NCBI GenBank assembly: GCA_018830105.1
Contig: JAHJTC010000012.1
Span: forward strand, 1-64,000
Direction of reading: 5' to 3'
Length of the DNA: 64,000 bases
From: Bacteroidota bacterium
Lineage (GTDB): Bacteria > Bacteroidota > Bacteroidia > Bacteroidales > F082
Shown piece by piece: positions 27,116-35,718 of this stretch. How positions within the stretch are numbered: the first letter of the stretch is position 1; each line of letters opens with the position of its first letter. The position numbers were made by a program, and so were the translations under genes. The notes below the pieces were generated by a model. That model was not told the origin of the DNA. It did no database searches and worked only from the letters and a program-made list of their open reading frames with translations.

Positions 27116-28123
27116 ATGATTAAGATTATTCATTTAAACTGGCTTATTTGTTGCCTGGCATTACTAAGCTGCAACCCTGTGAATAAAACTGAAAAAGTTA
27201 GCTTCGCAGGCGAAACACAGGGTACTTATTATGCCATTAGCTATTACCATTCTGATAAAAAAAATTATCAGCCGCAAATTGATTCTTTGCTTAAAGCCTT
27301 TGATCAATCGGTATCGCTTTGGGTTCCTAACTCTTTAATATCCAGAATTAACAGTGGAGATTCAACCGCTCTGCCTGATGATGTTTTTAAGTATAACTTT
27401 CTGCTATCAAAACGAATAGCATTAGATACAGATGGCTATTTTGATTTCACAGTTTCGCCACTTGTTGAGGCATGGGGATTTAGTTTTAAAGAAAAGATTC
27501 CCTTGAATCAGTTTCAGATCGACAGCCTTAGGTCACTTGTGGATTTTAGAAATGTAAAGCTTGAAAACGGGCGTATCGTAAAAACTGATCCACGTATTCG
27601 TTTCGATTTCAACGCGATTGCACAAGGGTATTCGGTGGATTTAATTGCACGCTTTTTCGATAGTAGAAATATCGATCAATACATCATAGATATTGGAGGT
27701 GAAGTATTTGCCAAAGGAAGAAAACCAAACGGAGACAACTGGCGTGTAGGTATTGAACGACCCGAAATGAATAAAAATGAAACGCGAAGTGTTCAACAGG
27801 TTGTGATCCTTGAAGATAAAGGCCTTGCAACATCAGGAAGCTACCGGAAATATTATGAAGAAAACGGCAAACGCTATTCGCATGCCATAGACCCCAAAAC
27901 AGGTTCACCAGTAGTTCATAATCTGCTCAGTGTTACCGTTCTGGCAAATACAGCCGCCGAAGCAGATGCTTATGCAACAGCATTTTTAGTTATGGGACTC
28001 GAAAAATCAGTTGAGCTGCTTAAACAAATGGAAGATCTTGAAGCGTATTTCATCTCCTGGAACAGCAATGGAAGCTTTGAAACAACAGCAACTACAGGCT
28101 TCGAAAAGTATTTTGTTGAGTAA
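27116..28123 (+). CDS. apbE: FAD:protein FMN transferase (lipoprotein)
   Basis: The 335-residue ApbE family protein attaches FMN from FAD to a threonine in NqrB and NqrC. It has a lipoprotein signal (LLSC, Cys lipidated). Characteristic segments include GETQGTYYAISYY, DFTVSPLVEAWGF, FDFNAIAQGYSVDLIA and YIIDIGGEVFAKGRKPNG, with GLATSGSYRKYYEENGKRYSHAIDPKTG near the C-terminus (flavin site). It sits directly after nqrF, with its own promoter. Confidence 0.96.
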   Translation: MIKIIHLNWLICCLALLSCNPVNKTEKVSFAGETQGTYYAISYYHSDKKNYQPQIDSLLKAFDQSVSLWVPNSLISRINSGDSTALPDDVFKYNFLLSKRIALDTDGYFDFTVSPLVEAWGFSFKEKIPLNQFQIDSLRSLVDFRNVKLENGRIVKTDPRIRFDFNAIAQGYSVDLIARFFDSRNIDQYIIDIGGEVFAKGRKPNGDNWRVGIERPEMNKNETRSVQQVVILEDKGLATSGSYRKYYEENGKRYSHAIDPKTGSPVVHNLLSVTVLANTAAEADAYATAFLVMGLEKSVELLKQMEDLEAYFISWNSNGSFETTATTGFEKYFVE

Positions 28124-28155
28124 TAAGAGGACGCGCTAAAATATCAGGATCAGTA

Positions 28156-28344
28156 CTATTCTGTTTCGCGCTCACACGACCCAGCTCCTCCCCCACAACC
28201 ACAACCAACACGATTGCCGTTTGCATCCATACTGCTGCATTGCTTTTTAAATTCCCCGTTTTTTTGGAAAAACATTTTTATTGCAAAACCCGCAAAGGCA
28301 AATCCGATGATAATAATAGCTAATATGATCAGTTTGAGATACAT
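28156..28344 (-). CDS. nqrM: NqrM-like small Cys-rich membrane protein
   Basis: The 62-residue protein has one N-terminal membrane helix (about residues 4-25, LIILAIIIIGFAFAGFAIKM) and a Cys-rich tail with the pattern C-x11-C-x-C-x6-C (QCSSMDANGNRVGCGCG). This matches the layout of NqrM/DUF539, the factor needed to load iron into the NqrD/NqrE site, which often lies behind apbE. Here it is inverted, converging on apbE with 32 bases between the stops. ATG 28344 is used rather than a TTG nine bases upstream. The identification rests on architecture and position; overall sequence identity could not be tested. Confidence 0.65.
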   Translation of the reverse strand: MYLKLIILAIIIIGFAFAGFAIKMFFQKNGEFKKQCSSMDANGNRVGCGCGGGAGSCERETE

Positions 28345-28376
28345 TGTTGTCAATTTTATTGTTATAAACCGTAGTG

Positions 28377-28384
28377 CAAAAATA
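28377..28384 (-). promoter_or_regulatory. -7 promoter element (TATTTTTG) of the nqrM-like gene
   Basis: It is an exact minus-strand match, 32 bases before the ATG. Confidence 0.6.
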
Positions 28385-28458
28385 AAGCTATTCTAGCTGA
28401 TAAACGCCATCCTGAACAACTTTTTTACAACTACTATCAATGTAACAAAGCAGTCATC

Positions 28459-29220
28459 TTATTGTTTCCTGCGCAGGCACGACAAAAAAATGGCAGCAGC
28501 CACTGAGGCATTCAATGATTCAGCCTTCGACAGGGCATGAGCAGGGATAGTAAGCGGATCAGTAATCAATGGCAGTAAGGATTTGTTTATACCATGCGAC
28601 TCGCTTCCGATTAGCAACACAGCAGGACTTTCAGGAGAAAAAACCTGCTGAAAAACATCACTTCCTTCGAGTAGGGCACCATAAACAGGAATATGCTTTG
28701 TACCAACTTCCTTTAAAAAAACAGACAACTCAGTAGTATGAATTTGCATTCTAAAAACTGAACCCATACTTGCCTGCACCGTTTTAGGCTGCCAAACATC
28801 AGCACAATCCTGACTGCATATCAACTCACGTATTCCAAACCATTCGGCTGTGCGTATGATTGTCCCCATATTTCCCGGGTCGCTGATGCCATCAAGACAC
28901 AAAACGACCTCCTGCAGCCACAAGGCTTTGAAATTATCCTCCGGAATGCGGGCAACAGCCAAAATTCCGGGTGGCGTTGTTAGTTTACTCAATGGCTTGT
29001 AGCTGTGTTCGGCTAATACTTCGGGCAGCACGCCATTAAAATCAAAATGCGGGTTATCGCGCTGCCAAGGTTCAGTAACAATCAAATGCAAAATCGACAG
29101 ATCACTTCGGATTAATTCCTGAACCATCTTTGTTCCCTCAACCAAAAAAAGTCCGTGAAGTTTCCGGTATTTTTTATGTTGAAGCGATTGTATAAGCTTT
29201 AGCTGCTGTTTGGTTATCAT
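28459..29220 (-). CDS. TrmH/SpoU-family RNA 2'-O-methyltransferase
   Basis: This 253-residue SPOUT methyltransferase has an N-terminal substrate-binding domain (about 1-95, MITKQQLKLIQSLQHKKYRK, LHGLFLVEGTKMVQELI). The trefoil-knot catalytic domain has motif 1 DPGNMGTIIRTAEWFG, motif 2 AVLLIGSESHGI and motif 3 SLNASVAAAIFL. It probably methylates a ribose in rRNA (RlmB-like) or tRNA. Oddly, its ATG follows immediately after the T-run of the rplI terminator, so it either has a near-leaderless transcript or depends on read-through. Confidence 0.92.
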   Translation of the reverse strand: MITKQQLKLIQSLQHKKYRKLHGLFLVEGTKMVQELIRSDLSILHLIVTEPWQRDNPHFDFNGVLPEVLAEHSYKPLSKLTTPPGILAVARIPEDNFKALWLQEVVLCLDGISDPGNMGTIIRTAEWFGIRELICSQDCADVWQPKTVQASMGSVFRMQIHTTELSVFLKEVGTKHIPVYGALLEGSDVFQQVFSPESPAVLLIGSESHGINKSLLPLITDPLTIPAHALSKAESLNASVAAAIFLSCLRRKQ

Positions 29221-29254
29221 AAAAAAACCCGATACGAATTAATTGTATCGGGTT
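29219..29254 (-). terminator. terminator of the rpsF-rpsR-rplI operon, abutting the next ATG
   Basis: A perfect 10-bp stem (29226-29235 with 29245-29254) and a 9-base loop are followed on the minus strand by seven T residues. The next base begins the ATG of the TrmH-family gene. Confidence 0.85.
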
Positions 29255-29288
29255 GTAAAAATAAAGAATCTTTATGAAATGAGATCAG

Positions 29289-29738
29289 CTATTCAGCAAA
29301 CACCTCAAATGCAACATCAAATTGTACTTCTTTGTGCAGTTTAATGCTGGCATTGTAATTGCCCAATTCCTTTACCGCATCTTCATTGATATGAATACGC
29401 TTGCGATCAATCTCAATATTTTTTGCTTCCTTAATTGCATTAGCAATCATTACGCTATTGACAGAGCCAAAGATTTTTCCAGAAGTTCCAGCTTTCACAG
29501 CAATCTTCAGTTGAAGGCCTTCCAAAGCTTTGGAAATAGCAAGCGCTTCATTCTTAACTTTTTCTTCCTTGAAAGATTGTTGCTTTTTCAGTTCTTCTAA
29601 AACCTTGCGGTTGGTAGGATTAGCAATAATTGCCAATCTATTTGGGATCAAATAATTACGTGCATAACCATCTTTTACAGAAACGATGTCGTTGGTGTAA
29701 CCCAGGTTATTGATATCTTGTTTAAGAATTACTTCCAT
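29289..29738 (-). CDS. rplI: 50S ribosomal protein L9
   Basis: This 149-residue L9 has the N-terminal rRNA-binding domain MEVILKQDINNLGYTNDIVSVKDGYARNYLIP (residues 1-32), a long connecting helix and the C-terminal domain starting near residue 78. It is the third gene of the classical rpsF-rpsR-rplI operon, 15 bases after rpsR. A strong terminator follows. Confidence 0.98.
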   Translation of the reverse strand: MEVILKQDINNLGYTNDIVSVKDGYARNYLIPNRLAIIANPTNRKVLEELKKQQSFKEEKVKNEALAISKALEGLQLKIAVKAGTSGKIFGSVNSVMIANAIKEAKNIEIDRKRIHINEDAVKELGNYNASIKLHKEVQFDVAFEVFAE

Positions 29739-29753
29739 GATTTTGTCCTCCTA

Positions 29754-30023
29754 TTATTTCAATAAATCAGCTACATAAGGCATTAACGATAGATGACGGG
29801 CTCTTTTAATAGCCTGTGCCACTTTCCGCTGGTACTTTGTAGAAGTACCTGTAATGCGACGGGGTAAGATTTTGCCTTGCTCGTTAACGAAACGAAGCAG
29901 GAAATCAGCATCTTTATAGTCGATGTATTTGATGCGATTTTTCTTGAAACGGCAGTATTTTTTTCTTTTAGTATCTACTGCAATAGGGGTCAAATATTTA
30001 ATTTCTGAGCTTCCTTGTGCCAT
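29754..30023 (-). CDS. rpsR: 30S ribosomal protein S18
   Basis: This 89-residue S18 shows the motifs [18 protein letters not shown] and [29 protein letters not shown] (residues 51-79). S18 binds S6 in the small subunit. It lies between rpsF (33 bases upstream) and rplI. Confidence 0.98.
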   Translation of the reverse strand: MAQGSSEIKYLTPIAVDTKRKKYCRFKKNRIKYIDYKDADFLLRFVNEQGKILPRRITGTSTKYQRKVAQAIKRARHLSLMPYVADLLK

Positions 30024-30056
30024 TTTTTTAAGATTTTAAGTTTTTAACTTTAAAAA

Positions 30057-30413
30057 TTAAGCCTCAACTTTTTCGTTCTTGGCTTCTTTCGCTTTTTTAC
30101 GTTTTTTCTCGTTGTAAGCAACTGCGTGTTTATCGAGTTTTACAGTGAGAAAACGAATAATTCGTTCGTCGCGTTTAAAAGCCAATTCTAGCTCAGCAAT
30201 TAAAGTGCCCTCGGCTTTGTACTCCACAAGGTGGTAAAAACCGGTGGACTTTTTTTGGATTGGATATGCAAGCTTACGCATGCCCCAATGCTCTTCGTGC
30301 ACTATTTCAGCACCGTGGCTTCTCAGGTATTCCTGAAATCTAATTACCGCTTCCTTCATCTGTTCTTCAGACAAAACGGGAGTTACAATGAAAACGGTTT
30401 CGTACTGGTTCAT
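30057..30413 (-). CDS. rpsF: 30S ribosomal protein S6
   Basis: This 118-residue S6 carries the N-terminal [20 protein letters not shown] and the core [23 protein letters not shown]. The C-terminus is a lysine- and glutamate-rich tail ([18 protein letters not shown]). It is the first gene of the operon, and the short leader carries no obvious S6:S18 regulatory fold. Confidence 0.98.
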   Translation of the reverse strand: MNQYETVFIVTPVLSEEQMKEAVIRFQEYLRSHGAEIVHEEHWGMRKLAYPIQKKSTGFYHLVEYKAEGTLIAELELAFKRDERIIRFLTVKLDKHAVAYNEKKRKKAKEAKNEKVEA

Positions 30414-30451
30414 AATTAATTTGTTATGTGAATAATTAAAAATTCGGAGTG

Positions 30452-30482
30452 CAAAAGTAGAAATATTTTATTAATCTGGCAA
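30452..30482 (-). promoter_or_regulatory. rpsF operon promoter (TTG-N20-TACTTTTG)
   Basis: On the minus strand TTG is at 30482-30480 and TACTTTTG at 30459-30452. The leader to the rpsF ATG is about 35 bases. Confidence 0.7.
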
Positions 30483-30608
30483 GTAATGAACATGCTCAAA
30501 ATGAAAAAGTTTAGGGATTCTAATCCGGGTTGATTTGATTGGCAACTTCAAACTGTTGTTTCTCTTGCTTTTTAATAGTATTTTAGTAATGGAACCCATA
30601 AAACCAAT

Positions 30609-31766
30609 TTACATTTTATTCTTCAGCATCTCCTCACAAATAAAACTTGCGGCATGGCCATCGCCAAAAATTTGAGGGTAATCAATCGGTGGATTTGCTA
30701 AAAAGTTTTCCCAGGCTTGTAAAATCCTTTCCTTGGAAGCATCGGCAATTGCTGCGGCACCAAGCTCAACAATTTCTTTCCATTCTGTTTCCGGGCGCAT
30801 AATGATACAAGGTTTCTGAAAAAAATAGGCCTCTTTTTGTACGCCACCCGAATCCGTAATTATTAAAGTTGCATGCATTTCTAATGCGATCATATCTAAA
30901 AATGATACCGGTGGAATAAGTTTTATCCTTTCGTGATGCATCAGCTGCTGATAAACCGCTTCGGTGAGATTCGTCATCAGCAGTTTGGCCGTGCGTGGAT
31001 GCAATGGCAGGACAAGATAATGATCGCTCCTCTTTACAATTTCCAGCAAGGCTTCAAAAATTTGCTGCAACCTTGTTGGTTCATCCGTGTTATTATTACG
31101 GTGAATGGTGCAAAGTACAAATCGTTCGTTTTCAATATTCAAATCCTTCAATACCAATGAGTTTATCTTTGCCAAATCAGCAAAATGCAGGCTATTATCA
31201 AACATCACATCTCCGCAATGATAAATGCCGGGATTATCAGCCGAAAAAGGAGCCCGTCTATCAGGATCGAAGCCTTCCTTTACAAGGTTATTAAAACCGG
31301 TTTCTGTTGGCGAAAAAAGTAAGGCAGCGCTGTGATCGCACAAAATACGGTTAATTTCTTCGGGCATTGATTTATTATACGAACGCAATCCTGCTTCGAT
31401 ATGAACTATCGGAACAAGTATTTTTGAAGCAGCAACAGCACCCGCCAAAGTAGAATTAGTGTCGCCGTACAAAACCAAATAGTCCGGCTTCTCATCCAAA
31501 AGTATTTTCTCAACACCTTCGATCATCCGGGCAGTTTGCACACCATGAGAAGCGGACCCCACATGCAGGTTGTAATCGGGCTGTGGGATGCCCAGCTCCT
31601 TAAAAAAAACGGCCGACATATTTTCATCGTAATGCTGGCCGGTATGCACAATAATTTCTTGAATCTGATCGGAAAAATTATTCTTTATCGCACGACTCAA
31701 AGCAGCGGCTTTTATAATTTGTGGCCGCGCACCGATGATTGTTACAATTTTAATTTTTTCACTCAT
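30609..31766 (-). CDS. wecB: UDP-N-acetylglucosamine 2-epimerase (non-hydrolysing)
   Basis: The 385-residue enzyme interconverts UDP-GlcNAc and UDP-ManNAc for surface polysaccharide. It shows VTIIGARPQIIKAAALSRAI at the N-terminus, HTGQHYDENMSAVFF, YGDTNSTLAGAVAA, HIEAGLRSYN, MPEEINRILCDH and TDSGGVQKEAYF. This is the GT-B-like epimerase fold at normal length. It begins 27 bases after radC on the same strand and may be co-transcribed with it. No other polysaccharide genes surround it here. Confidence 0.96.
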   Translation of the reverse strand: MSEKIKIVTIIGARPQIIKAAALSRAIKNNFSDQIQEIIVHTGQHYDENMSAVFFKELGIPQPDYNLHVGSASHGVQTARMIEGVEKILLDEKPDYLVLYGDTNSTLAGAVAASKILVPIVHIEAGLRSYNKSMPEEINRILCDHSAALLFSPTETGFNNLVKEGFDPDRRAPFSADNPGIYHCGDVMFDNSLHFADLAKINSLVLKDLNIENERFVLCTIHRNNNTDEPTRLQQIFEALLEIVKRSDHYLVLPLHPRTAKLLMTNLTEAVYQQLMHHERIKLIPPVSFLDMIALEMHATLIITDSGGVQKEAYFFQKPCIIMRPETEWKEIVELGAAAIADASKERILQAWENFLANPPIDYPQIFGDGHAASFICEEMLKNKM

Positions 31767-31793
31767 CCGTTTTCTGAATAGGTTCTTTTGAAG

Positions 31794-32507
31794 TTAAGAA
31801 ATTGGTAGCATGCCTTCATCGGCAAAACTCAAATAGTTATCATGTCCGATTATCAGGTGATCCACGACACGTATATCAAGCAAGTCGCCACTTTTGGCCA
31901 GTTTTTTGGTCAGGTTTATATCAGCATCACTCGCCTTTAGCTGTCCCGAAGGATGATTATGACACAAAATCATGGCTGCTGCATTGCTTTCAATCGCCAA
32001 CTTAAAAATCCTTTTAGGATCTGCAACTGTTCCTGATAGCCCACCATCGCTCACCTGTACAATTCGAATCACTTTATGCGATTGATTGAGCAGCATGATC
32101 CAGAATTGCTCGTAATGCAAATCAGCAAGGCTGGCATAAAAATATTCGAAGGCATCGTTGCTCGATTTAATAGCTTTTCGTTCCTGGGCTTCCGCACTTC
32201 GGCGGCGGCGTCCCAATTCGAGAGCGGCCACAATACTGATGGCTTTTGCTTCGCCAATACCTTTAAAACGAGTCAATTCGGCCACGCTTAAACGCGAAAG
32301 CTCTACCAGGTTATCTGCCACTGAATTTAAAATTCGTCGCGAAAGTTCTACAGCAGATTCATTGGTATTGCCGGAACCTATCAAAATAGCAATAAGCTCG
32401 GCATCGCTTAAACTAGCCTTGCCTTTGCTGAGCATTTTTTCACGTGGTCGGTCATCCTCGGCCCACTGCTTGATAGATTTCTTTTCGTTTTCAGGATATG
32501 TCTTCAT
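31794..32507 (-). CDS. radC: RadC family JAB/MPN-domain protein
   Basis: The 237-residue protein has a helix-hairpin-helix region (FKGIGEAKAISIVAALELGRR, about residues 81-101) followed by a JAB1/MPN metalloprotease-like domain with the zinc signature CHNHPSG (His183, His185) and the distal Asp in SDADI. A role in DNA repair was once assumed; the real activity of RadC proteins is not settled. It has no clear promoter and is followed by wecB. Confidence 0.95.
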   Translation of the reverse strand: MKTYPENEKKSIKQWAEDDRPREKMLSKGKASLSDAELIAILIGSGNTNESAVELSRRILNSVADNLVELSRLSVAELTRFKGIGEAKAISIVAALELGRRRRSAEAQERKAIKSSNDAFEYFYASLADLHYEQFWIMLLNQSHKVIRIVQVSDGGLSGTVADPKRIFKLAIESNAAAMILCHNHPSGQLKASDADINLTKKLAKSGDLLDIRVVDHLIIGHDNYLSFADEGMLPIS

Positions 32508-32548
32508 TGGCTGTGGTTTGCGGCGAAAATAAGCAATTACCTTAAACT

Positions 32549-32582
32549 AAAAAAGCCCCTTCTTAAATTAGAAGAAGAGGCT
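32549..32582 (-). terminator. Rho-independent terminator of rpsT
   Basis: An 11-bp stem with one mismatch (32554-32564 with 32572-32582) is followed on the minus strand by a T-run (A-run 32549-32554). Confidence 0.8.
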
Positions 32583-32607
32583 GCAATAATTTTCACAAGC
32601 TTCTACT

Positions 32608-32862
32608 TTAGGATAAAGTAGCGCTATATTTGGTAATTTTCGACTTAAGGTTGCCGGCTTTGTTTTTGTGGATGATGCCACGTTTGGCCAATTTATCAAT
32701 CATAGCATACAAAGCAGGGAGTTTGGCCTCGGCCTCAGTTTTATCAGTTAGGCTCCTGAATTTTCTAACAGCATTACGCATTGTTTTGGCGTAATAGCGG
32801 TTGTGTAGACGTCTTTCGTTAGACTGACGGATTCTTTTGATGGACGATTTGTGATTTGCCAT
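32608..32862 (-). CDS. rpsT: 30S ribosomal protein S20
   Basis: The 84-residue basic protein has the S20 pattern [22 protein letters not shown], then [16 protein letters not shown] and a C-terminal [19 protein letters not shown]. It is monocistronic, with its own promoter and terminator. Confidence 0.97.
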   Translation of the reverse strand: MANHKSSIKRIRQSNERRLHNRYYAKTMRNAVRKFRSLTDKTEAEAKLPALYAMIDKLAKRGIIHKNKAGNLKSKITKYSATLS

Positions 32863-32901
32863 ATCGGTTTGCGCTTAGTTTTTCGTTGAAGTTTCGGGCT
32901 G

Positions 32902-32930
32902 CAAAAGTAAGTAATTTTTTTAATTTCAAA
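32902..32930 (-). promoter_or_regulatory. rpsT promoter (TTTG-N17-TACTTTTG)
   Basis: On the minus strand TTTG is at 32930-32927 and TACTTTTG at 32909-32902. It lies in the gap between mtaB and rpsT. Confidence 0.7.
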
Positions 32931-32939
32931 GCAGTAATC

Positions 32940-34235
32940 TCAAAAAGTTTTCCGGAGGTCCTTTGTCCACATGGCTGTTTCTTTTCCAAAATACACGCTA
33001 TCGGGAACAACATCCAAAAACTGATTTCTTTCCAATCCCTTTATTTTAGTCCGCAAGGGGATATAACTCTGTCCATAACCACGGGCAATTCCATCAGCGC
33101 TAATTCGCTCAACGAGCATACGCTGTGGTTTCCCAGCCATCTGTTCAAAATACAGCAACTTATTTTCATCTGATAATTTTCTGACTAAAGCACTTCGCTG
33201 ATTTTTAACCTTCTCCAACAGATGGCCATCCATGCGCTCAGCGCGTGTGCCGCTACGCACAGAGTACTTAAAGGTATGAATATGGCTAAATCTTAAATCT
33301 TTGGCCATTTGCAGGCTTTCCTGAAAGTCTTTTTCAGTTTCTCCCGGAAAACCAACAATGATATCAGTCGTCAGGTTAAAATCCGGATAGCGGTAGCGTA
33401 GCTTTTCTGCAAGCTGCCTGAATTCGCGTGCAGTGTACATCCTGCGCATTTTAAGCAATATAGCCTCCGAACCGCTTTGCAGACAAAGGTGCAGATGAGG
33501 AGCAAGTTTTTCATGCTGAAAAAGCTCGAAGAAATGCGGTGTAAAACCATCGGGCTCGATAGAAGAAATCCGCAGCCTGAAATCACCCGGCAGCTCTAAA
33601 ATTTTGGCAACAAGCTGTTCAAAACTAGTTCCTTCAAAGGAATAGCGACCAATGTTTACGCCTGTAAGCACCACTTCCTTAAAACCATGATCGAGCACTT
33701 CGCGAATATTATCCAGAATCGCATTTACAGGTCTGCTCACCGCTCTTCCGCGCACGCTTGGGATAATGCAGAAGGTACAGAAATTATCACAGCCATCCTG
33801 AATTTTGATCAGGCTGCGGGTATGAAAAGTTTTGAAAGCAGGTTCGTAGCTGAACAAATCTTCGTCAAAGCCTTCAGGATCGGGATGTTCTCCTCTGAAA
33901 TGTGACTCAATAATACTGAATATGGATGATTTACGTTCATTGTCAACTACATAGTCTATCCCCGGAGTTTCCAGAAGTGATTGCTTATGGTTATTGGCCA
34001 TGCAGCCCGTAACAACCATCAAACCCTGCTCATTCACCTTGTGCGCCTGATGAATAGTCTGCCGCGACTTTTGATCGCTCTGATTGGTTACGGTGCAAGT
34101 GTTTACGATATAAATATCTGCCGGTTCGTTGTAGTTTACGATTTGATAGCTCCCTTTATGAAAGCGTGATGCCAGTGCATCTGTTTCATATTGGTTGAGC
34201 CGGCAGCCCAATGTTTTAAATGCAATTTTCTTCAT
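32940..34235 (-). CDS. mtaB: tRNA threonylcarbamoyladenosine methylthiotransferase
   Basis: This 431-residue radical-SAM methylthiotransferase converts t6A37 to ms2t6A37 in tRNA. An N-terminal UPF0004 domain binds the auxiliary 4Fe-4S cluster through Cys11, Cys47 and Cys78; the radical-SAM motif is Cys149-x3-Cys153-x2-Cys156 (GCDNFCTFC). LGCRLNQYETDAL at the start and the TRAM-like end fit MtaB. It follows miaB by 11 bases, so both methylthiotransferases share a transcript. Confidence 0.95.
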   Translation of the reverse strand: MKKIAFKTLGCRLNQYETDALASRFHKGSYQIVNYNEPADIYIVNTCTVTNQSDQKSRQTIHQAHKVNEQGLMVVTGCMANNHKQSLLETPGIDYVVDNERKSSIFSIIESHFRGEHPDPEGFDEDLFSYEPAFKTFHTRSLIKIQDGCDNFCTFCIIPSVRGRAVSRPVNAILDNIREVLDHGFKEVVLTGVNIGRYSFEGTSFEQLVAKILELPGDFRLRISSIEPDGFTPHFFELFQHEKLAPHLHLCLQSGSEAILLKMRRMYTAREFRQLAEKLRYRYPDFNLTTDIIVGFPGETEKDFQESLQMAKDLRFSHIHTFKYSVRSGTRAERMDGHLLEKVKNQRSALVRKLSDENKLLYFEQMAGKPQRMLVERISADGIARGYGQSYIPLRTKIKGLERNQFLDVVPDSVYFGKETAMWTKDLRKTF

Positions 34236-34246
34236 GAATACTTCTG

Positions 34247-35698
34247 TTAACCTACCAACTCTTTTACGGCAACAAGCTCTCCTTCCAATGAAAGAGCCAT
34301 CACACTATTGATTTTTACCGCAACAATCTGACCGATCAGATGCTCCTGTGTCCCTGCAAATCGAATTACCAATTTGCCTTCAGTGTAACCGCTTAGGTAA
34401 CCTTCTTTACGATCGCGGCCTCTCACCAGCACCTGCACGGTTTTGCCAATCAGTTGCTGGTTATAAACCAAACTGTGTTTAGTAAGTTCTTCGGTAAGTA
34501 AATGATACCGCTCCTTTTTTACAGCCTTCGGAACATCATCTTCCCAGCGCGAACTGGCCGCACCCGGACGCACACTATACTGCGCAATATAAGCCATATT
34601 GTATTTAAACTCTTCCATGGCTTTGCGTGTGTTTTCAAACTGTTCCTGGGTTTCGCCCGTAAAACCTACAATTATATCTGTAAATAAAGTTGCCTGTGGA
34701 ATCAACCGTCTTATGGTATGCACAATGTGCCTGTATTTGTCCATAGCATGCTTGCGGTTCATCCGCATCAGTACACGATCATCGCCCGACTGCACGGGTA
34801 AATGAATCTGTTTGGCCAGGCAATCATATTGCGCAATTACTTCGATCACCTCATCGGTCATATCACGCGGATGAGGTGAGGTGAAATAAACCCAAAAAAG
34901 CTTACCTGACTGCAGTCCGAACTCACCGATTCGGCGCAATAAGGCTGCAAAATCTATTTCATCTCCTTTTCTGTCAAGGCCATAAGAGTTAACATTCTGC
35001 CCAAGCAACGTGATCGATTTATAGCCCTTTTCAACAAGTTGTTTTAGCTCGTCAATGATTTCCTGCGATGGCCTCGAAACTTCTCTTCCGCGTGTGTATG
35101 GCACAGCGCAGAAACTGCAAAACTTATCACAGCCATTTTGTATCGGCACAAAAGCCTCAAAACTTGAAGTGTAAGTAGGCTCAACATGCCAAAATTCGTC
35201 AATATCTTTTCCGGGATTGAGTTTTGGTGCAGTTGGAGGCTTGGGGAGATCAACTTTTTCAAACAAAAAACCAACACCTTGTTGGGGTTTAATAGTCGCT
35301 TTCTGATTATTGTGCTGCAAACTATCTCCCTCTTGCCTGAGCGATGAGGGCGTTACAACACCATAATGCCTGATCATTTCCGGCAGTTGCGGCAGTTCGC
35401 TCATGGGGAAAACAAGATCAAACAATTTCAGAAATTTTTCATTATCGGAAGGCAAAATACAGCCGGAAACAAAAGTTATGAGGTTTTTTCTATTTTTCAA
35501 TCTGTTCCATTTGGCTATTCTGGAATAAACTTTATCAATGGCTTTTTGTCTTACTGAGCAAGCTATTATCCCGAGAATACTGGCTTCCATTTCATCCTCA
35601 GTCGGCTGAAATCCAAGCTCATGCAACACCGTTTTGACCCTTTCCGTATCTGAAAGATTCATTTGGCAGCCCAGTGATATTAGGTGATATTTTAACAT
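34247..35698 (-). CDS. miaB: MiaB-type tRNA methylthiotransferase with unusual linker
   Basis: This 483-residue radical-SAM methylthiotransferase probably converts i6A37 to ms2i6A37. It has auxiliary-cluster cysteines Cys11, Cys47 and Cys80, radical-SAM Cys190-x3-Cys194-x2-Cys197 (GCDKFCSFCAVPYTRG) and a C-terminal TRAM domain. Between the two domains is an extra ~55 residues (about 118-172) with a polar and Pro-rich stretch, longer than the usual MiaB linker, and the protein is longer than most (~440-460). ACSVRQKA around Cys47 is typical for MiaB. It begins 20 bases after the ferredoxin reductase gene. Confidence 0.88.
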   Translation of the reverse strand: MLKYHLISLGCQMNLSDTERVKTVLHELGFQPTEDEMEASILGIIACSVRQKAIDKVYSRIAKWNRLKNRKNLITFVSGCILPSDNEKFLKLFDLVFPMSELPQLPEMIRHYGVVTPSSLRQEGDSLQHNNQKATIKPQQGVGFLFEKVDLPKPPTAPKLNPGKDIDEFWHVEPTYTSSFEAFVPIQNGCDKFCSFCAVPYTRGREVSRPSQEIIDELKQLVEKGYKSITLLGQNVNSYGLDRKGDEIDFAALLRRIGEFGLQSGKLFWVYFTSPHPRDMTDEVIEVIAQYDCLAKQIHLPVQSGDDRVLMRMNRKHAMDKYRHIVHTIRRLIPQATLFTDIIVGFTGETQEQFENTRKAMEEFKYNMAYIAQYSVRPGAASSRWEDDVPKAVKKERYHLLTEELTKHSLVYNQQLIGKTVQVLVRGRDRKEGYLSGYTEGKLVIRFAGTQEHLIGQIVAVKINSVMALSLEGELVAVKELVG

Positions 35699-35718
35699 AT
35701 ATAGTTTTCGTTAGTCGC

